Positions 26,030-34,306 of a DNA stretch of 64,000 bases are shown piece after piece (position 1 is the first letter of the stretch; every line of letters starts with the position of its first letter). Under the pieces are notes generated by a model. That model had not been told where the DNA came from. It did no database searches and saw nothing but the letters and a program-made list of their open reading frames with translations. This DNA comes from Aquirufa rosea. GTDB lineage: Bacteria; Bacteroidota; Bacteroidia; Cytophagales; Spirosomataceae. The stretch spans positions 186,001-250,000 of the forward strand of contig NZ_SDHY01000002.1 in NCBI RefSeq assembly GCF_004118285.1, written 5' to 3'. The position numbers were made by a program, and so were the translations under genes.

Positions 26030-26948
26030 AAATACCCATAAAAAGCACCTCATCGCAGGTGCTTTTTATTTTATATTCAGCCTACTTGCTGTAGGTCAAA
26101 TTCCTACATTCAGGTTTCAATCCATAGGAGGCACACCCGCCCATTCACTACCTTATTTTCAAAAATACATAGGAAAACAAGCCTCCACTGCCGACTTTGA
26201 TTTGCAAATGCAAGTGAAGGAATTTGAGTTCAAATCAAAGGATTTGTTTCAATTCCATGCGGATATCTTTGTAGTCCGAGATACCATTTCTGGCCCTCAA
26301 CTACTATATAGTTACAAAAGCCAATTCAAAACCCAAGGCTATAAAAGTAAAGCAGAACATGGGGAGGAAATGGCCAAACTCAGTTCTCAAAGCCTATCTG
26401 AAAGATTTAATGCTTGGTGGAAAAATAATTGGGATAGAGATCCTAAACTCATTCAAGAAGTAAGGGTAGATTTTCTACCTGACTATTTACCCCAAAAAGC
26501 AGAAGAAGATACTTTATTCTATGGACAAAAAACCTTAGACTGGGGTGACTTCAAATCCAAGTCATACCCAGGCTCCAGATTTGCCGCTCAAATATTCAGC
26601 AATTTTGAATACCATGCCTTTCCCAAAATAGAAAAAGGGATCCTTTATTTGCCCATACAAGTAAAAGTGTATATGCTCCGATCGCATTCATGGAAAAAGG
26701 AAAACCTCCCAGATAGAGCCCTAGAGCATGAACTAACTCACTTTAAAATAACTCATCAAGCTGCGCAGCAATTCAAAGATCAAATTAAACGCATGAAACT
26801 AAGACCATTGTGGTATGATAGCGAGCTTCAATGGTGGTTTTTAGATGCCTATCGCTGGATGAATAATACACAAAAAACCTATGATACAGAAACAGGACAT
26901 GGTATTCATCCGGTGGAACAAGAAAAATGGAACGATAAATTTAGATAA
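26007..26948 (+). CDS. DUF922 putative secreted zinc-dependent protease
   Basis: About 313 residues. The N-terminus is a long signal peptide (basic KNTHKKH, hydrophobic core LIAGAFYFIFSLLAVGQ). In the C-terminal third, RALEHELTHFKITHQAA is a zincin-type HExxH helix, followed by YDTETGHGIHPVEQEKW. This pair is the DUF922 pattern of proposed secreted Zn proteases. YFLKW-like first-domain features such as LDWGDFKSKSYPGSRFAA also fit. Candidate starts are 25992, 25995 and 26007; I chose the last for a normal-length signal peptide. All overlap the 3' end of yebC, and the yebC terminator hairpin lies inside the signal-peptide codons. Confidence 0.8.
   Translation: MFTTIWAKNTHKKHLIAGAFYFIFSLLAVGQIPTFRFQSIGGTPAHSLPYFQKYIGKQASTADFDLQMQVKEFEFKSKDLFQFHADIFVVRDTISGPQLLYSYKSQFKTQGYKSKAEHGEEMAKLSSQSLSERFNAWWKNNWDRDPKLIQEVRVDFLPDYLPQKAEEDTLFYGQKTLDWGDFKSKSYPGSRFAAQIFSNFEYHAFPKIEKGILYLPIQVKVYMLRSHSWKKENLPDRALEHELTHFKITHQAAQQFKDQIKRMKLRPLWYDSELQWWFLDAYRWMNNTQKTYDTETGHGIHPVEQEKWNDKFR
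26040..26067 (+). terminator. Terminator-like hairpin after yebC, inside the DUF922 coding sequence
   Basis: Stem GCACCT (26045-26050) with AGGTGC (26057-26062), loop CATCGC, extended by flanking A- and T-runs and followed by T5-A-T4. It starts 16 bp after the yebC stop, where a terminator is expected. The same bases encode HLIAGAF of the overlapping gene's signal peptide. Confidence 0.7.
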
Positions 26949-26965
26949 TTAGATGTGTATCTAAA

Positions 26966-27721
26966 TTATATATTAATTTGCGATAAATAGACCTTGGCTT
27001 TTTTCGCATCAAATCGATACTCATAAGGCGCCTTATGGGCTCCCCCCAAAAAGCGTTTTTCTAGTCGCACCAAAATATCCATGCTCAAAATCTTACGCTG
27101 AAAATTAGTTCGAACTAATTTCTTACCTAAAATGGTCTCGTAAACTTGTTGTAATTCAGACATAGTAAAAGTCTCTCCCAAAAGATTAAATGCCAAAAGC
27201 TTTTGATCTAGTGACCAGCGTAATCTTTCCAAAGCCTTCTCAACAATTGCGCTATGATCTAAAAACATATTTGGGATGTCGTTAATATCGTTCCAAGAAA
27301 ACTGGTCTGACATTTGATCCAAATTCACCTTCACTTTAGAGAAGTCAACCAAAGCATAATAACCTACTGACACATAACGCTCTGAAAGAAATGAGGTATC
27401 GATACGGGATTCTCCTATCTGTGCCTGAATCTTTTCATGCTGCTGAATGGCATCTACATTTCTTTTAACATCACCGAAAGTATAAAACTGCTCTAGGTAT
27501 ATGTCCTTCAATCCAGTCCGTTCAAATAATACCCGACTAGCTGCCTGATCAATATCCTCATTAGCCTTTACAAATCCACCTGAAAGGGACCAAACATCTG
27601 TATTTTTGAATTTCAACAAAAGTACTTTCAATTGATTTTCGTGGAAACCGAAAATCACACAGTCCACTGAAATATGAGGTAGCCAATTCACTCCCGAATA
27701 ATTATTCGCCATATACGTCAA
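26966..27721 (-). CDS. Nudix-domain transcriptional regulator (NrtR/AraR type) with C-terminal winged helix
   Basis: 251 residues. Residues about 15-150 form a Nudix domain, but the Nudix box is degenerate: GGFVKANEDIDQAAS is followed by RVLFERTGL where RExxEExG would be expected, so two catalytic glutamates are missing. Residues about 165-250 are a winged-helix region (ETFTMSELQQVYETILGKKL, NFQRKILSMDILVRLE), followed by the conserved RAPxxYRFD-like end (HKAPYEYRFDAKK). This is the layout of NrtR and of the Bacteroides arabinose regulator AraR, where a ligand replaces catalysis. It is the last gene of the seven-gene operon. Start may be 27721 or 27712 (MANNYSG). Confidence 0.86.
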   Translation of the reverse strand: MTYMANNYSGVNWLPHISVDCVIFGFHENQLKVLLLKFKNTDVWSLSGGFVKANEDIDQAASRVLFERTGLKDIYLEQFYTFGDVKRNVDAIQQHEKIQAQIGESRIDTSFLSERYVSVGYYALVDFSKVKVNLDQMSDQFSWNDINDIPNMFLDHSAIVEKALERLRWSLDQKLLAFNLLGETFTMSELQQVYETILGKKLVRTNFQRKILSMDILVRLEKRFLGGAHKAPYEYRFDAKKAKVYLSQINI

Positions 27722-27723
27722 TT

Positions 27724-28383
27724 TTAAGGATGCTTTTGAATGAACTCATGTATTTGTTTGACAAAAATCTGATAACCTTTCTCGTTCAGATGCAAACGAT
27801 CCGCTACAAAAATATCGTCCATCAAAGAACCATCAGGTCGAAAAAATGGACTCTGCATATCAATAAAATAGCGCCCTTTTTCCTTAGCTACAATTTGTTG
27901 AATTCGAGCATTCAAGTCTCTTTGCTTATCTAACATATTCAATCGAGCTAAACTAGGTCTTGCTGCGATAAATACCAATTGGGTTTTAGGCAGTTTACTT
28001 TTAAGCCGTTTCGAAAATTCTACAAATTCTTGAGCAATGAATTCTGGACTTTGACCTTTAGCTAAATCATTATCGCCCTCGTACATGAAGACCCAAGATG
28101 GCTGATATTTAAGTACCATACGGTCAAAATAGTACAAAGCCTCCTCCAAGGTAGAGCCTCCAAAACCACGATTGATGGATGGATAAGCAGCCATATCTTG
28201 GTCAAAGCTTTTCCACAATCTAAAACTAGAACTCCCGAAAAATAGTCGAAGGTTTTTTGCGGGCATAGCCAAAGAATCTTTCGATTCATAAGCCCTGATT
28301 TCTTTTTCAAATTTGTCGATTTGTGCCAATAAGCTTGTACTTACAGAAAGTAGCAAGCCCAATAGTAATAGGTTTTTTTTCAT
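27724..28383 (-). CDS. SGNH/GDSL-family hydrolase, secreted
   Basis: 219 residues with a signal peptide (MKKNLLLLGLLLSVSTSLLAQ). SGNH blocks follow in order: LRLFFGSSSFRLW (block I serine), SINRGFGGSTLEEA (glycine block), FMYEGDNDLAKG (block III asparagine) and VADRLHLNEKGYQIF (block V Asp and His). All catalytic residues are present. Related Bacteroidota proteins are annotated as acylhydrolases or esterases, possibly on acetylated sugars. It has 2-bp spacings to both neighbours in the operon. Confidence 0.9.
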   Translation of the reverse strand: MKKNLLLLGLLLSVSTSLLAQIDKFEKEIRAYESKDSLAMPAKNLRLFFGSSSFRLWKSFDQDMAAYPSINRGFGGSTLEEALYYFDRMVLKYQPSWVFMYEGDNDLAKGQSPEFIAQEFVEFSKRLKSKLPKTQLVFIAARPSLARLNMLDKQRDLNARIQQIVAKEKGRYFIDMQSPFFRPDGSLMDDIFVADRLHLNEKGYQIFVKQIHEFIQKHP

Positions 28384-28385
28384 AC

Positions 28386-29378
28386 TTATTCATTAGGATA
28401 GACTAAGCCTATCTGTTTTCTAATTTCATCTAAAAGGCCCATAAGCTCCTGACTAAACTGATGCGTCATCCATTGGTTTTCTTTTCTTCCCGCTCTTAAA
28501 TCCGCCTGCACCGCTTCTGCTTCATAGGAATAACCCCAGCCCTTACGCTCACAGGTAATTTCCTCTTCTTCTCCACTTTCTAAAGTAAGGGTTATAGCAA
28601 AGGTTTCATGAAAACGTGAATGCATAAAAATTTTACCCTGACTACCATAGATAGTACATGTAGTATCTGTCTGGGCCGCTAATGTAGAGAATAAACTGGC
28701 GGTAGCACCGCTCTCATAACTAGTTGCAATGGAACAGTTCATATCCACTCCCGTAGGAGCCATGGTAGCGGTAGCTACCAACGTTTTAGGCTGCCCTAGT
28801 AACAATTTAGAAATGAACAATGGGTAAATACCAATATCCATCAAAGAACCTCCTGTCAGAACGGGGTTGAATAAACGACTCTCCACATCATATACGGCTT
28901 TAAACCCGAAGTCGGCCGTTATATGCCTTATTTGACCAATTTTACCTGAATCAATGATAGCCAATACCGTAGCCACCGAGGGATGAAAACGAGTCCATAG
29001 AGCCTCCATTAAAAATAGATTCTTTTCCCTGGCTTTCTGAATCATTTCAGACACCTGCCTAGCATTTACCGCAAAGGCTTTCTCACATAAAACAGGTATA
29101 CCTGCCTCTAAACATAATAAAGTATGTGCATGGTGCAGTCCATGAGGAGAAGCTACATAAACCACATCTATCAATCCACTAGCAAGCATTTCTTCATAAG
29201 ACCCAAAAGCCTTAGAGCCAGGGTAATGAGAGGCAAATTCCTCTGCTCGATTAATGTCTCGAGAGGAAACGGCTGTCAACTGGGCATCAGGCACATAGGC
29301 CAAATCATCGGCAAATTTGCGAGCAATTTTTCCACAGGCTAGTATGCCCCAACGGATTGGATTTCCTGAATGACTCAT
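28386..29378 (-). CDS. Gfo/Idh/MocA-family NAD(P)-dependent oxidoreductase
   Basis: 330 residues. The N-terminal Rossmann fold opens IRWGILACGKIARKFADDL and includes DVVYVASPHGLHHAHTLLCLE and GIPVLCEKAFAVNA, with the EKxxA lysine typical of the family. The C-terminal alpha/beta domain includes GGSLMDIGIYPLFISKLLLG, carrying the conserved D/Y region. It resembles the trans-1,2-dihydrobenzene-1,2-diol or D-xylose dehydrogenase branch (LMEALWTRFHP). Substrate is probably a sugar or polyol; this is inference. It is in the operon between the SerC-like gene and the SGNH gene. Confidence 0.9.
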   Translation of the reverse strand: MSHSGNPIRWGILACGKIARKFADDLAYVPDAQLTAVSSRDINRAEEFASHYPGSKAFGSYEEMLASGLIDVVYVASPHGLHHAHTLLCLEAGIPVLCEKAFAVNARQVSEMIQKAREKNLFLMEALWTRFHPSVATVLAIIDSGKIGQIRHITADFGFKAVYDVESRLFNPVLTGGSLMDIGIYPLFISKLLLGQPKTLVATATMAPTGVDMNCSIATSYESGATASLFSTLAAQTDTTCTIYGSQGKIFMHSRFHETFAITLTLESGEEEEITCERKGWGYSYEAEAVQADLRAGRKENQWMTHQFSQELMGLLDEIRKQIGLVYPNE

Positions 29379-29386
29379 TTGTTTAA

Positions 29387-30472
29387 TTAAATAGTGTTCA
29401 AGGTATGTATCAATGTCTCTACCTGTTCCAAAGAAACGGCAGGGAAATTAGCAATTCTAATTTGAGTTTCCTTCATTTTTCCATATCCAGATCCAACTAC
29501 CATTCCTGAAGACTCTTTAACTTTATTAATCACAGCTCCAGCCGCTTCATGGCAATTTAACACTACTACCGTAGCTGAGCGGTGTAACTCATTTTCAACA
29601 AATGCCTCAAATCGATCTGATTTCTTAGCGAAATCGTACAAGGCTTTTGCTTTTTTATCTGTCTCTTTTCGAATTTGTTCTACCCCTATTCGATTAAAAT
29701 CTTCCGCCACTTTTCCTAGGACATAAATACCCATCACATTGGGTGTCTCAGGTGTTTCAAACTTCTTGTAATTTTCCCAAAGGCTTGGTAAAGAATGATA
29801 GGTTCCTATCACTCCTTCATGCTTCTTCATTCGCTCAGCCTTCTCCAGCATGGACTCGTTGGCTATCCAAACTCCTAAACCTGCTGGCATACCAAAGGCC
29901 TTTTGAACAGAAAAAAACGCAGTATCCACCACTGTAAAATCTAAATTAGTGTAGGGTGCTGAAGAAACCATATCCACCGCCATAAATTTCGACTTATTGG
30001 CTCTTTTTAGTTTATGAATTTCCTGAGGACGCATTTGTACGCCCGAACTTGTTTCATTGGCCGTTGCGCAAATTAATTCCGCATATTCTGGAACACTAAC
30101 ATCCGATGCATCGAAGCCCTCCCCAAAAGGTTTATGTGCCGCATGGGCATATTTGTGAAGCTCTTGAGCAAAATCAAAAAACTTTTTAGAAAATGAACCA
30201 TTCACCAAATGAAAACATTCATGCTCCACCGTATTCATGATGATGCGTTCCCATATTTCCGTGGCAGAACCCGTAAATAAAATGGCATTATTCTGTTTGG
30301 GAAGATTAAACAGCTGCCTTAATTGCTCATCGGCATGTTGATAAATTTTCCTAAACTGAGCCGAACGATGCGAAATAGAACCAATAGACAAGCGGAAAGC
30401 TTCCTGATAATGCTGTTGAACAGTAGGATAAAGTGCCGCTGGGCCAGGGGTAAAAAATACAGGCTGCATCAT
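29387..30472 (-). CDS. serC: Class V aminotransferase, probable phosphoserine aminotransferase
   Basis: PLP enzyme of 361 residues. It shows FFTPGPAALYPTV at the start (class V), FTGSATEIWERI (phosphate-binding loop), D167 in MAVDMVSSAP, and the Schiff-base lysine K191 in FFSVQKAFGMPAGLG. The C-terminus SGMVVGSGYGKMKETQIRIANFPA is the usual small-domain end of SerC-like enzymes. It lies 5 bp downstream of the fused serB-serA gene, so phosphoserine formation from 3-phosphohydroxypyruvate is the natural role. The sequence is not a classic E. coli-type SerC, so an alanine-glyoxylate type activity cannot be ruled out. Confidence 0.8.
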   Translation of the reverse strand: MMQPVFFTPGPAALYPTVQQHYQEAFRLSIGSISHRSAQFRKIYQHADEQLRQLFNLPKQNNAILFTGSATEIWERIIMNTVEHECFHLVNGSFSKKFFDFAQELHKYAHAAHKPFGEGFDASDVSVPEYAELICATANETSSGVQMRPQEIHKLKRANKSKFMAVDMVSSAPYTNLDFTVVDTAFFSVQKAFGMPAGLGVWIANESMLEKAERMKKHEGVIGTYHSLPSLWENYKKFETPETPNVMGIYVLGKVAEDFNRIGVEQIRKETDKKAKALYDFAKKSDRFEAFVENELHRSATVVVLNCHEAAGAVINKVKESSGMVVGSGYGKMKETQIRIANFPAVSLEQVETLIHTLNTI

Positions 30473-30477
30473 AAATA

Positions 30478-32388
30478 TTAATAAAGCATTCTAAACTTAA
30501 TGGTATTATCAATGAGTTTCAATTCATTTACTATTTCCTCAGAGTATTCTTTGGCAACATCCGTGATCACATAACCTGTTCGCTCCGTAGTTTTCAAATA
30601 TTGCCCAATGATATTAACCTGATACTTGGCAAATACATTATTGATTTGTGCCAAAATACCCGGGACATTGTGGTGAATATGCAATAATCGGTGAGCATTT
30701 TCCAAGGGAGGCAATTGCAATTCAGGAAAATTCACAGAACCATAAGTACTTCCATTATTCATGAATTGCAATAATTTCGCAGGTACAAATTCGCCGATAT
30801 TAGCTTGCGCCTCTTCCGTAGAACCACCAATATGCGGTGTTAAAATAACATTGGGTAAGCCTCTCAGCTCACTAATAAACTCTTCATCGTTTGTTTTAGG
30901 CTCATACGGAAATACGTCAACCGCCGCACCCCATACTTTGCCTGATTTTATGGCCTCCACCAAGGCGGATATTTCTACCACGTGTCCTCTGGAAAGATTT
31001 AGGAAGATCACATTCTCCTTCATCCAAGAAAATTCCTGTTTCCCAATGATATTGGTATTTACTTTTCTTCCGTCCACATGCAAACTCACAAAATCAGCCA
31101 GGCTCAACAATTCCTTCATGCTGCTGCATTTCTTGGCATTACCCAGTGCCAGTTTATCCACCGTATCATAAAAATACACTTCCATTCCCAATGCCTCGGC
31201 AATCACCGAAATCTGCGTTCCAATATTTCCGTAACCCACTAATCCCAATTTCTTTCCACGAATTTCATAGGAGTTGGTCGCAGACTTATCCCAAACGCCT
31301 GCATGCATGCGATTGGATTTTTCAAAAATATTGCGGGTTAACATGACCATCAAACCAATGGATAATTCTACTACGGAACGCGTATTCGAGTAGGGCGCAT
31401 TGAATACGGCAATACCACGGTTTTCACATTCTGCCAAGTCTATTTGATTCGTACCTATACAAAAAGCTCCCACACACATCAATCTAGCGGCATTAGGATG
31501 CTCTAAAACCTTTTTCGTTAAATTGGTCTTGGAGCGTAATCCCAAAATAGAAACGTCTTTGATTTTCTCGATCAATTCGGCTTCATCCAATGCCCCCTTC
31601 AATAACTCCACCTGAAAACCTTCTTTTTTAAATGCTTGTACGGCGTGCGGGTGGACATTTTCTAACAATAAAACCTTAATTCTAGATTTAGGATAAGACT
31701 GAGCCCGGCTCAATCCATTGATAAATAAAAACTCATCCAAGGAAGGTACCACATGGTCCGCCTTCTCTACCACCACTTTTCGAGAAACGTTCTCCGTAAA
31801 TGCAAAAAACTTATTGGCCAATCCCGCTTCTCGCAATTCATAATCGGTATAGCCATCACCAATGACGTACACTTCCCCTTCTAAATTCAAGGATTGCAAT
31901 AAACTTACTTTACCACGATCTTTCGATAATAAATTATCATGATCGTAGCCTGTAATATTTCCCTCTGCATCATAATTAAATGTATTGGCAAAAACGTTTT
32001 CCGCAGGTATGCCTAATTCCTGCACTACAGGAACAATGAAATCTTTGAAGCCGCTGGAAACAATGAGAATTTGCTCGGCATACTCTTGAAAAAACTCCCT
32101 ATTTCTTTTGAAAGAATCAGAAATTTTCCCCTTTAAAAACTGGATTAATTGTTCTACATGACCACGATTGGCCGATAAAAGAGCCACACGATCACGTAAT
32201 GAATCTGCGAACGAATAAGATCCCGTCATCCCTTTTTCTGTAATTTCCCGAATCTTAGCTACAATTTCTTGCTGCTTCGGGTTTCCCTGCAAGGCGATAT
32301 TCGCCAGCTCGTCCAGCCCTTCAACCTTAGTAAAAGTGCTATCAAAATCAATCACAATGTGCAATGGCTCCAATTGTTTATTAGACAT
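30478..32388 (-). CDS. serA: Bifunctional phosphoserine phosphatase / D-3-phosphoglycerate dehydrogenase fusion
   Basis: 636 residues with two enzymes in one chain. Residues 1-225 are a SerB-type HAD phosphatase: DFDST at 14-18, SSGFKDF at 111-117, the lysine in KDRGK at 156-160, and GDGYTDYE at 177-184. Residues about 236-550 are D-3-phosphoglycerate dehydrogenase: VGYGNIG at 384-390, NLSRGHVVEISAL with the catalytic arginine, and LTPHIGGSTEEAQ with the catalytic histidine. Residues about 560-636 are an ACT domain (HNVPGILAQINNVFAKYQVN), a likely serine feedback site. It thus carries the first and third steps of serine synthesis, and the SerC-like gene next door supplies the second. The 5' end overlaps the YheT gene by 8 bp. 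Confidence 0.93.
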   Translation of the reverse strand: MSNKQLEPLHIVIDFDSTFTKVEGLDELANIALQGNPKQQEIVAKIREITEKGMTGSYSFADSLRDRVALLSANRGHVEQLIQFLKGKISDSFKRNREFFQEYAEQILIVSSGFKDFIVPVVQELGIPAENVFANTFNYDAEGNITGYDHDNLLSKDRGKVSLLQSLNLEGEVYVIGDGYTDYELREAGLANKFFAFTENVSRKVVVEKADHVVPSLDEFLFINGLSRAQSYPKSRIKVLLLENVHPHAVQAFKKEGFQVELLKGALDEAELIEKIKDVSILGLRSKTNLTKKVLEHPNAARLMCVGAFCIGTNQIDLAECENRGIAVFNAPYSNTRSVVELSIGLMVMLTRNIFEKSNRMHAGVWDKSATNSYEIRGKKLGLVGYGNIGTQISVIAEALGMEVYFYDTVDKLALGNAKKCSSMKELLSLADFVSLHVDGRKVNTNIIGKQEFSWMKENVIFLNLSRGHVVEISALVEAIKSGKVWGAAVDVFPYEPKTNDEEFISELRGLPNVILTPHIGGSTEEAQANIGEFVPAKLLQFMNNGSTYGSVNFPELQLPPLENAHRLLHIHHNVPGILAQINNVFAKYQVNIIGQYLKTTERTGYVITDVAKEYSEEIVNELKLIDNTIKFRMLY

Positions 32389-33373
32389 AATTAATCGTTT
32401 CTTTATTCAAAAACCAATTCATTGCCTGCTGTTCCGACCACAAGGTTCCTTGATAATTCACAGGATAAAATCCACAATGACCCCCTTGCTCTGGTAATTC
32501 CAAAAAGACATGTTCCCACTTGGAAGCCATATCTGCAGGTAAGCATTCTGGCGAAAGAAAAGGGTCATTTTGTGCATTTACCACCAAGGTTGGCACCTGG
32601 ATTTTACTTAAAAAATACAGCGAACTATTTTGTTCATAATAGTCTTCTGCATCCTTAAAACCATGCCATGGACCCGTAATTACATCATCAAACTCCTTCA
32701 ATGTTTTAATTTTTCGCAAAATAGCCGGATCCACAGCTCCCGGAAATTTGGCAGCTTTGGCTTGGGCTTTGGCTAGAAGAGTTTGTAAAAAGCGATGAGT
32801 GTAGAGTCCATTTTCCAGTCGAGCCAACTTTCGGCTACTACTTGAAAGGTGCAAAGGTACAGAAAATGCCACAGCTTTTCGAATCAAATTGGGATGATTT
32901 TGTCCCTTTTCACCTAGCCATTTTAAGGTTAGATTTCCTCCCAAACTAAATCCTGCCAAATAGAGCTCTTTCGCTCCCTGCTTTACGCAGGCTTGTATCA
33001 CCTCTTCCAGGTCATCAGTAGCCCCACTATGATAAGATCTTAATTGTGTATTTAGCTCGCCAGAACAAGATCTGAAATTCCAAGCCAAGACATGGAATCC
33101 TTTTTCCCGCATGGTTTTTGTTAGCCCCAACACATATTGCGCCTGACTGCTCCCTTCTAAACCATGAGAAATAATCAACAAGGGCTTTTCTGATAAAGGC
33201 CCATCTACATACCAATCCAAATCCACAAAATCGCCATCACTCAAAATTAATCTTTCCCTCTGTGCACTCAGGTACTGTACCTTTCTAAAAAGAGAAGGAA
33301 AAATACTCTGACTATGTCCCTCAGGCAACCAAAATGGAGCTTGATACGAGTTTTCTGGATTAATTAATGGCAC
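32381..33373 (-). CDS. YheT-like alpha/beta-hydrolase
   Basis: 330 residues of the YheT/EMB8 family. It has FWLPEGHSQSIFPSLFRK near the start, the nucleophile elbow LAGFSLGGNLTLKWLGE, LVVNAQNDPFLSPE with the acid, and GGHCGFYP with the catalytic histidine. Family members are esterases of poorly known substrate, perhaps acylglycerols. It overlaps the serB-serA gene by 8 bp and follows the SDR gene by 4 bp, so it is translationally coupled in the operon. Confidence 0.9.
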   Translation of the reverse strand: MPLINPENSYQAPFWLPEGHSQSIFPSLFRKVQYLSAQRERLILSDGDFVDLDWYVDGPLSEKPLLIISHGLEGSSQAQYVLGLTKTMREKGFHVLAWNFRSCSGELNTQLRSYHSGATDDLEEVIQACVKQGAKELYLAGFSLGGNLTLKWLGEKGQNHPNLIRKAVAFSVPLHLSSSSRKLARLENGLYTHRFLQTLLAKAQAKAAKFPGAVDPAILRKIKTLKEFDDVITGPWHGFKDAEDYYEQNSSLYFLSKIQVPTLVVNAQNDPFLSPECLPADMASKWEHVFLELPEQGGHCGFYPVNYQGTLWSEQQAMNWFLNKETINYV

Positions 33374-33377
33374 TGGA

Positions 33378-34202
33378 TTAAATGAAAAAGTCTGGAATTA
33401 ATTCATGATCACCTAAGGCAGGGTTGACCTTGTATACATCGAAATCAGTATAATTAGCTGCTTTTAACACCTCTTCATCAATAAAAAATTGACCTGTGGT
33501 CGTCTTATGATCCTGCTTAAAAATCTCATATGCGGCATCAGCCATGATACTCGGCTTTCTAGCCTTATCGAGCATGTCAGCATTTCCTACGGCAAATTCT
33601 ATAGCGGCCGTAGCAATAATAGTCTTAGGCCAAAGTGAATTAAAGGCTACTTTATTTTTAAATTCTGCGGCCATCCCCAATGTACAAAGCGACATTCCAA
33701 ATTTAGCCATGGAATACGCAACGTGATTTTCAAACCAACGAGCTTCTATGTTGAGCGGGGGAGAAAGTGTTAGCACATGAGGGTTTTCAGCCTTTAACAA
33801 ATGAGGCAAGCAGGCTTTCGATGTCAAAAAAGTTCCTCTAGCATTCACTTGATGCATCAAATCATATTTTTTCATGTCAGTCCACAAGGTCCCAGTCAAT
33901 GAAATAGCCGAAGCATTATTAACCAAAATATCAATGCCACCAAAGGTTTCCACGGCCTTTTCTACCGCCTCAAAAACATGATTTTCATCACGAATATCCA
34001 GTACCAAAGGCAATGCACGGCCTCCGATTCGTTCGATTTCCTCGGCAGCGGAGAAAACTGTACCCGGTAATTTAGGATGAGGTGTTGCCGTTTTTGCGGC
34101 TATAACCACGTTTGCACCCAATGAAGCCATCTTTTTGGCAATTTCAAATCCAATTCCACGGGAAGCTCCCGTAATAAAAACCGTCTTGTTGCTGAAGTTC
34201 AT
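33378..34202 (-). CDS. Short-chain dehydrogenase/reductase, HSDL2-like
   Basis: 274-residue SDR. It has the NAD(P) motif TGASRGIG, NNAS in the core (DILVNNASAIS), and the YxxxK pair in AYSMAKFGMS. The catalytic serine is replaced or displaced in LTLSPPLNIEARWF, a pattern seen in the HSDL2-like branch, along with GRALPLVLDIRDE and the ending TTTGQFFIDEEVL. The substrate is unknown, probably an acyl or ketone compound. It is the first gene of the seven-gene operon and is divergent from hemA with a 104-bp intergenic region. Confidence 0.9.
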   Translation of the reverse strand: MNFSNKTVFITGASRGIGFEIAKKMASLGANVVIAAKTATPHPKLPGTVFSAAEEIERIGGRALPLVLDIRDENHVFEAVEKAVETFGGIDILVNNASAISLTGTLWTDMKKYDLMHQVNARGTFLTSKACLPHLLKAENPHVLTLSPPLNIEARWFENHVAYSMAKFGMSLCTLGMAAEFKNKVAFNSLWPKTIIATAAIEFAVGNADMLDKARKPSIMADAAYEIFKQDHKTTTGQFFIDEEVLKAANYTDFDVYKVNPALGDHELIPDFFI

Positions 34203-34274
34203 TTTGTCTTATTTAAACTTTGTCTAATTTACTATTTTCTTGTTAAGACAGTACATAAAATAAATTTTGGTTTG

Positions 34275-34282
34275 TACTTTTG
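34275..34282 (+). promoter_or_regulatory. -7 promoter box of hemA-recX
   Basis: TACTTTTG matches TAnnTTTG, 24 bases before the hemA ATG at 34307. The -33 element is not evident. The box overlaps a longer in-frame start at 34280, which supports the later ATG. Confidence 0.5.
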
Positions 34283-34306
34283 TTAATTATTTTTCAAAAC
34301 CACCGA

